Part shown: piece by piece, positions 60,675-64,000 of the stretch
Layout of the letters: each line of letters starts with the position of its first letter
Position numbering within the stretch: the first letter of the stretch is position 1
Assembly (NCBI RefSeq): GCF_008039575.1
Contig: NZ_VDUY01000004.1
Span: forward strand, 62,001 to 126,000
Length of the DNA stretch: 64,000 nucleotides
Direction: 5' to 3'
DNA from: Zeimonas arvi
GTDB taxonomy: Bacteria; Pseudomonadota; Gammaproteobacteria; Burkholderiales; Burkholderiaceae_E
Program-made: the position numbers and the translations under genes
The notes under the pieces: generated by a model
The model's input: only the letters and a program-made list of their open reading frames with translations
Told to the model about the DNA's origin: nothing
The model's database searches: none

Positions 60675-61085
60675 TCAGGCCCGTTGCCGGCCATCCAGGC
60701 TGAATGCGCCGGCGCCGTGCGCCGCCAGCACCAGCAGGCCACCCGCGACGGCAATGTTCTTCCAGAACAGCAGCTGCTGGACGAAGGCCTGCTCCGGCGC
60801 CATCGACCAGAAGGCGTGGAAGAAGAAGCTGGCCACCAGCGTGAAGACGGCCAGGACCAGCGCCGCGATCCGCGTCTTGTAGCCGAGAACCAGCGCGAGG
60901 CCGCCGGCGACCTCGACCACCAGGGCCAGGATCGCCCCCAGCGTGGCCATCGGCAGGCCCACCGACGCGATGTAGCCGACGGTGCCGGAAAAGCCGGTGA
61001 TCTTGCCGATGCCGGCGGGCAGGAAAAGGGCCGCCAGGCCGAGCCGGCCGAGCAGGTTCAGGGTGTTCGATGCGGGGGTGTTCAT
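60675..61085 (-). CDS. DoxX family membrane protein
   Basis: The 136-residue protein has four hydrophobic helices with LGLAALFLPAGIGKITGF near residue 15, VEVAGGLALVLGYKTRIAAL and FFFHAFW, the DoxX/DUF417 pattern. Its role is unclear; relatives support thiosulfate or quinone redox enzymes. It pairs with the extradiol dioxygenase downstream, and a divergent LysR gene probably controls both. Confidence 0.88.
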   Translation of the reverse strand: MNTPASNTLNLLGRLGLAALFLPAGIGKITGFSGTVGYIASVGLPMATLGAILALVVEVAGGLALVLGYKTRIAALVLAVFTLVASFFFHAFWSMAPEQAFVQQLLFWKNIAVAGGLLVLAAHGAGAFSLDGRQRA

Positions 61086-61194
61086 CAGGATTCCTCGTGA
61101 TTCCGTTGTTGGAAGTCCGTCGCCTCCGATGGCGCCGGGCATCGAGACACTTTATTGATCAAACGCAAACAGATAAATCCCTGCTAGATTGATT

Positions 61195-61219
61195 GATTGT
61201 TTCGCAAATCGAGACAATC
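61195..61219. promoter_or_regulatory. LysR-type operator GATTGTTTCG-N5-CGAGACAATC
   Basis: The 25-bp dyad has 10-bp arms that pair at 9 positions and contains a T-N11-A core, the form bound by LysR regulators. It lies in the gap between the DoxX operon and the LysR gene and touches the likely TTG start of the latter, suggesting autoregulation. Confidence 0.65.
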
Positions 61220-62113
61220 TTGGACCGATTCCAGGAAATGAGCGTGTTTGCCACGGTGGTCGACGCGGGCAGCTTCGTCGGCGCGGCCGAGGCCTTGGGG
61301 CTGTCCCGTGCGGCGGTGTCGCGGCTGGTCGGCGAGCTGGAGTCGCGCCTGGGCGTGCGGCTGCTCCACCGCACCACGCGCCGGCTGTCGCTCACCGACG
61401 AGGGCAGGATCTTCCATCTGCGCTGCAAGGCCGTGCTGGCCGAGGTGGAGGAGGCCGAGGCCGAGGTCAGCGCGCGCTCGGGCGCGGCGCGCGGGCTGCT
61501 CAAGCTCAACGTGCCGGTCACCTTCGGCCTGCTGCACCTGGCGCCGCTGTGGAGCGAGTTCATGGCGAAGAATCCCGGGGTCGTGCTGGACATCACGCTG
61601 TCCGACCGCGTGGTCGACCTGGTCGAGGAGGGCTACGACATGGCGGTTCGCATCGGCCGCCTTGCGAGCTCGTCGCTGATCGGCCGCCAGCTGTCGTCGA
61701 CGCGGATGGTGCTATGCGCGTCGCCGGGCTACCTGTCGGCGCATGGAGCGCCTCGCCACCCGCGTGATCTCGCGGACCATGCGGTGATCTCCTACAGCCT
61801 CTTCTCGATGGGCGAGCAGTGGGAGTTCGAGGGTCCCGACGGCGCGGTGTCGGTGAAGGTCGAACCGCGCATGCGCACGAACAGCGGCGACACCTGCCGG
61901 CAGGCCGCGCTGCACGACAGCGGCATTGTCCTGCAGCCCTCCTTCCTGGTGGGCGAGGACGTCGAGGCGGGCAGGCTGGTCGAGCTGATGCCCGAGTACC
62001 GATCGGTCGAGCTGGGCATTTACGCGGTCTACGCGAGCCGGCAGCATGTGTCGCCGAAGGTGAGGTTGTTGATCGATCACCTGCTGCGGGCGCTGGCCGC
62101 GCCGCGCTGGTAG
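61220..62113 (+). CDS. LysR-family regulator
   Basis: The 297-residue protein has the LysR winged helix (FQEMSVFATVVDAGSFVGAA, then SRAAVSRLVGELESRLGVRLL) and an effector domain ending VSPKVRLLIDHLLRALAAP. TTG 61220 gives the usual LDRFQEMSVF start of this AaeR-like subgroup; ATG 61238 with CAGGAA is a possible alternative. It is divergent from doxX and the dioxygenase gene. Confidence 0.9.
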   Translation: MDRFQEMSVFATVVDAGSFVGAAEALGLSRAAVSRLVGELESRLGVRLLHRTTRRLSLTDEGRIFHLRCKAVLAEVEEAEAEVSARSGAARGLLKLNVPVTFGLLHLAPLWSEFMAKNPGVVLDITLSDRVVDLVEEGYDMAVRIGRLASSSLIGRQLSSTRMVLCASPGYLSAHGAPRHPRDLADHAVISYSLFSMGEQWEFEGPDGAVSVKVEPRMRTNSGDTCRQAALHDSGIVLQPSFLVGEDVEAGRLVELMPEYRSVELGIYAVYASRQHVSPKVRLLIDHLLRALAAPRW

Positions 62114-62131
62114 GCAGCCGCGCCTGCCTGT

Positions 62132-62165
62132 CCCGATGCAGCGGCATTCCGGCCGCTGCATCGGG
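62132..62165. terminator. Bidirectional hairpin between convergent genes
   Basis: CCCGATGCAGCGGC (62132-62145) and GCCGCTGCATCGGG (62152-62165) form a perfect 14-bp stem with a 6-base loop, between the LysR stop (62113) and the BON-protein stop (62209). No strong T-run follows, but position and stability fit a shared terminator. Confidence 0.7.
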
Positions 62166-62208
62166 CGCTGATCGAGGTCCGCCTGTGCGGGACCTCGAGG
62201 AAGGCGAA

Positions 62209-62523
62209 TTACTTCAAGCGCATGTCGTTCTTCACCGACTTCACGCCGGCGACGCCGCGCGTGACGGCGACCGCCTTGTCGATGTCGGCGCGGGAGTTCA
62301 CGAAGCCGCTGAGCTGGACCACGCCCTTGAAGGTCTCGACGTTGATTTCCGCGGACTTCAGCGTGGGTTCGTTCAGGATCGCAAGCTTGACCTTTCCGGT
62401 GATCACGGAGTCGTCCACGTACTCGGCGGTTCCCTCGCTGGTTCGGGTGCCTGCGCAACCTGCGGCCGAGACGAGCGTGACGGCGATGAAGACCGCGGAG
62501 AGATACTTGCTGACTTGTTTCAT
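62209..62523 (-). CDS. BON-domain lipoprotein
   Basis: The 104-residue protein has a lipoprotein signal (VTLVSAAGC, lipobox SAAGC) and one BON domain: YVDDSVITGKVKLAILNEPT, VETFKGVVQLSGFVNSRADI and AGVKSVKNDM. BON lipoproteins such as OsmY/DolP relatives bind lipid and support envelope integrity. ATG 62523 is chosen because the signal peptide starts there; the ribosome binding site is weak. Confidence 0.9.
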   Translation of the reverse strand: MKQVSKYLSAVFIAVTLVSAAGCAGTRTSEGTAEYVDDSVITGKVKLAILNEPTLKSAEINVETFKGVVQLSGFVNSRADIDKAVAVTRGVAGVKSVKNDMRLK

Positions 62524-63010
62524 GATCGAGTTTCCAGATGAGGATAAGGGGACAGGATCTGCAGGACCGCGTCGCGACTGCCGGCCGGGCGCCATGCGAT
62601 TCGACGAAGATCCACGTGGCGCGACGTTCCGGACATTCGAACGCGGCCCGCGCTGCAGTTCCCAATGTCGCGGGCACGACAGGGGCGGTCTGTACGGTGC
62701 CGCACATAGCAATGAATCCTGATTCGCCCCTGCATCGCCGTGGTCGGCATCGAGGGGATCGTCGGCGTCTCGCTCGTCACGGGCGCCGGCCACGGCTACC
62801 GCCCGAACGGGCGCGGCCGTGTGCAACCGCCAACGTTCGCTGGACCGGCATCTGTGCCGCGGGCTGCCGTCCGGTCTCGACCGCCCGGCGCTCGAAGCTC
62901 GCGTCGGCGAGTGCTACGCTGTCGTGAAGAAGGCGTTCGACCGCCTTCCGGCCCTGGCAAGCCCGCCTTGCTCCAACGCATCGCCAGGTCCTGGCGAAAG
63001 GAGAAGAACG
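62524..63010. other. 487-bp stretch without a supported gene
   Basis: Short open frames occur on both strands but are Arg/Pro-rich and lack ribosome binding sites. The stretch presumably holds the promoters of the BON gene (left) and the DUF5670 gene (right). The part from about 62819 reads in frame with the DUF5670 start but shows no family match. Confidence 0.5.
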
Positions 63011-63156
63011 ATGCTCCAGACGATCGCGCTTGTCCTGGTCCTGCTCTGGCTTCTCGGTTTCGTCACTTCGTACACCATGGGGGGTTCATTCACCTCCTCC
63101 TGGTCATCGCGGTCGTGGTCATCCTGGTGCGCCTGATTCAGGGGCGACGACGCTGA
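63011..63156 (+). pseudogene. DUF5670 (Lmo0937-type) small membrane protein, frameshifted
   Basis: From ATG 63011, behind AAAGGAGAAG, the frame gives LQTIALVLVLLWLLGFVTSY then TMGG, and then loses sense. One base back, the next frame continues GGFIHLLLVIAVVVILVRLI and QGRRR to the stop at 63154-63156. The shift lies in a run of six G at about 63079-63084; a seventh G restores one 48-residue protein with two helices, the size and pattern of DUF5670 proteins. A homopolymer sequence error is as likely as a mutation. Confidence 0.7.
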
Positions 63157-63166
63157 CCGTCTCCGG

Positions 63167-63967
63167 GTGCCTGGCCTGATCGCCGGGCCTGCGATGCTGG
63201 CCTTCAGTGGCTGGGCCAGCGCGGACCCGCCGTCGCGGATCGCCCGCCTCGGCTACACCTACGGGCCGGTCGGCTTCTCGCCGGCCGGCGAGCGCGACCG
63301 GGCGCACGCCAGCCTCAACACGCCACTGACCGCCTCTGGGCTGAGTCGGGCGCGCGGGCCGAGATCCAGGCAGGCGGCGCAATGATCCGCATGGGCGCCG
63401 GCGCGGCCCTGTCCGTGCTGAGTTTCGACGACCGGATCGGCCCGTTCCGGCTGACGCAGGGCATCCTGAACGTCCGCGTGCTGCGCGTCGATCGCGGCCA
63501 GATGTTCGAGGTCGACACGCCGAATCTCGCCTTCACCATCCGGCAGCCGGGTGATTACCGGATCGAGGTGGATCCGCGCGGCGACAGCACGACGATCTTC
63601 GTGCGCCAGGGCCAGGGCGAGGTCTACGGGGAGGGCACGGCAGCGGTTCGTGTGCCGCAGCAGCGAGTATCCGGCGGCCCGGTCGCCGCGACGGCCCCGG
63701 TCGCGCCGACCAGGAGGAGCGTGAGCGGCGCCGCCGTTCGACGCCGGCAGCCGCCCGCCCAACGCGCCCTGGAACCCGACAGGCCGCGCGGAAGAAAAGC
63801 GCAAGCGTGAAGAAGCCGAACTCGAACGCAAGCGCCAGGAAGAGGAGCGCAGGGGGCGTGGCGGACAGCAGGCAGCCCGCCTCTCGCGGCGGCCCCTGCC
63901 ATCGTCGAACGAAGGATGGCCATCGTCGAACGTCGTCTGGCCCTACTTGTCCTTGCTCACTTCGTGA
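63167..63967 (+). pseudogene. Broken DUF6600/FecR-type exported protein gene
   Basis: Three pieces in two frames resemble one gene. From GTG 63167: a signal peptide and DPPSRIARLGYTYGPVGFSP, up to NTPLTA. Then, in another frame from about 63330: LWAESGARAEIQAGGAMIRM and onward through DRIGPFRLTQGILNVRVLR and FEVDTPNLAFTIRQPGDYRI to GQGEVYGEG near 63630, the FecR-like core. From about 63735, back in the first frame: APPFDAGSRPPNAPWNPTGR and a charged EEAELERKRQEEERR tail. About ten bases and a much larger middle part seem lost. The gene is probably non-functional. Confidence 0.6.
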
Positions 63968-64000
63968 CCGATCACTCCGCCGACGGCAGCGCCGCCGACG
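63943..64000 (-). CDS. Glycine-zipper 2TM-type protein, C-terminal end (partial)
   Basis: Reading leftward from the window edge, the last 18 codons give VGGAAVGGVIGHEVSKDK before the TAG at 63943-63945. Alternating Gly/Ala with GHEV is the end of glycine-zipper 2TM (17-kDa surface antigen-like) domains, common in outer-membrane lipoproteins. The rest of the gene lies beyond the window. The fragment is short, so the call is moderate. Confidence 0.6.
   Translation of the reverse strand, partial: VGGAAVGGVIGHEVSKDK

Noticed and set aside
63898-63932. Two copies of GCCATCGTCGAACG 21 bp apart
   Set aside because: A short direct repeat within decayed sequence at the window edge; no sign of an attachment site or mobile element.
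1-64000. tRNA, rRNA, insertion sequences, phage genes
   Set aside because: No cloverleaf-like segments, transposase or integrase motifs or terminal repeats were seen in gaps or genes.

Overview
The window is dense, GC-rich proteobacterial DNA. PNAG synthesis genes, a pcaR-pcaIJ-pcaF cluster, DctPQM TRAP transport, VpsR-like sigma-54 regulation and sorAB together point to a betaproteobacterium, probably Burkholderiales. That placement is an inference from gene content. I see about 65 genes, no rRNA, tRNA, CRISPR array or insertion sequence, and only one gene-free stretch over 300 bp (62524-63010).

Layout. 1-2016: end of pgaB, then pgaC and pgaD (poly-N-acetylglucosamine matrix). 2104-3555: ampG-like permease. 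3449-8659: beta-ketoadipate catabolism, with an IclR regulator divergent from CoA-transferase subunits, an apparently frameshifted small gene, thiolase, an intradiol dioxygenase and an NTF2-like protein. 8728-11390: RutE-like nitroreductase, Hsp20 behind a sigma-32-like promoter, hemerythrin and a Tat-type exported intradiol dioxygenase. 11411-13845: two divergent NnrS-type genes around an NsrR-like dyad. 13878-17050: aldehyde dehydrogenase, thioesterase, chromate transporter.

17259-25128 is the most unusual region. It holds a VpsR-like sigma-54 activator, a coiled-coil/beta-barrel outer-membrane protein, a lipoprotein, a FapE-position protein, a C39 peptidase, a small exported protein and a 760-residue Gly/Ala/Asn-rich exported protein. 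The arrangement resembles a functional-amyloid (Fap) export locus. The giant gene has a good sigma-54 promoter that the neighbouring activator could serve. Two exported proteins carry double-glycine-like motifs that the C39 peptidase could cut. Two share a C-terminal QN[ST]G-x4-IQ-x-S motif.

25386-41741: nitroreductase, YpfJ-type metallopeptidase, DUF1275 protein, MBL hydrolase, then an HMG-CoA lyase-like/CaiB/TRAP operon under a LysR regulator, an MFS permease, a coiled helical protein coupled to a UbiB-type kinase, a DUF1615 lipoprotein and an SQR-like flavoprotein. 41790-46101: GMC oxidoreductase, shikimate dehydrogenase, acr3, ArsI-like and ArsR. 46173-51608: GIY-YIG-like protein, di-haem peroxidase, YbaK, FAH hydrolase and sorAB with an unknown partner. 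51726-55675: a 1048-residue SARP/AAA-type regulator divergent from a small repeat-bearing protein and a truncated haemoglobin. 55704-62113: alcohol dehydrogenase, di-haem cytochrome c, TetR regulator, serine hydrolase, DODA-type dioxygenase, DoxX and LysR. 62209-64000: BON lipoprotein, then a frameshifted DUF5670 gene, a broken DUF6600/FecR gene and the end of a glycine-zipper gene.

The PNAG and amyloid-like loci suggest a surface-attached lifestyle. The pca, dioxygenase and TRAP genes suggest growth on aromatic and organic acids. Three apparent frameshifts (near 5975, 63079 and 63330) may be real decay or base-level errors.
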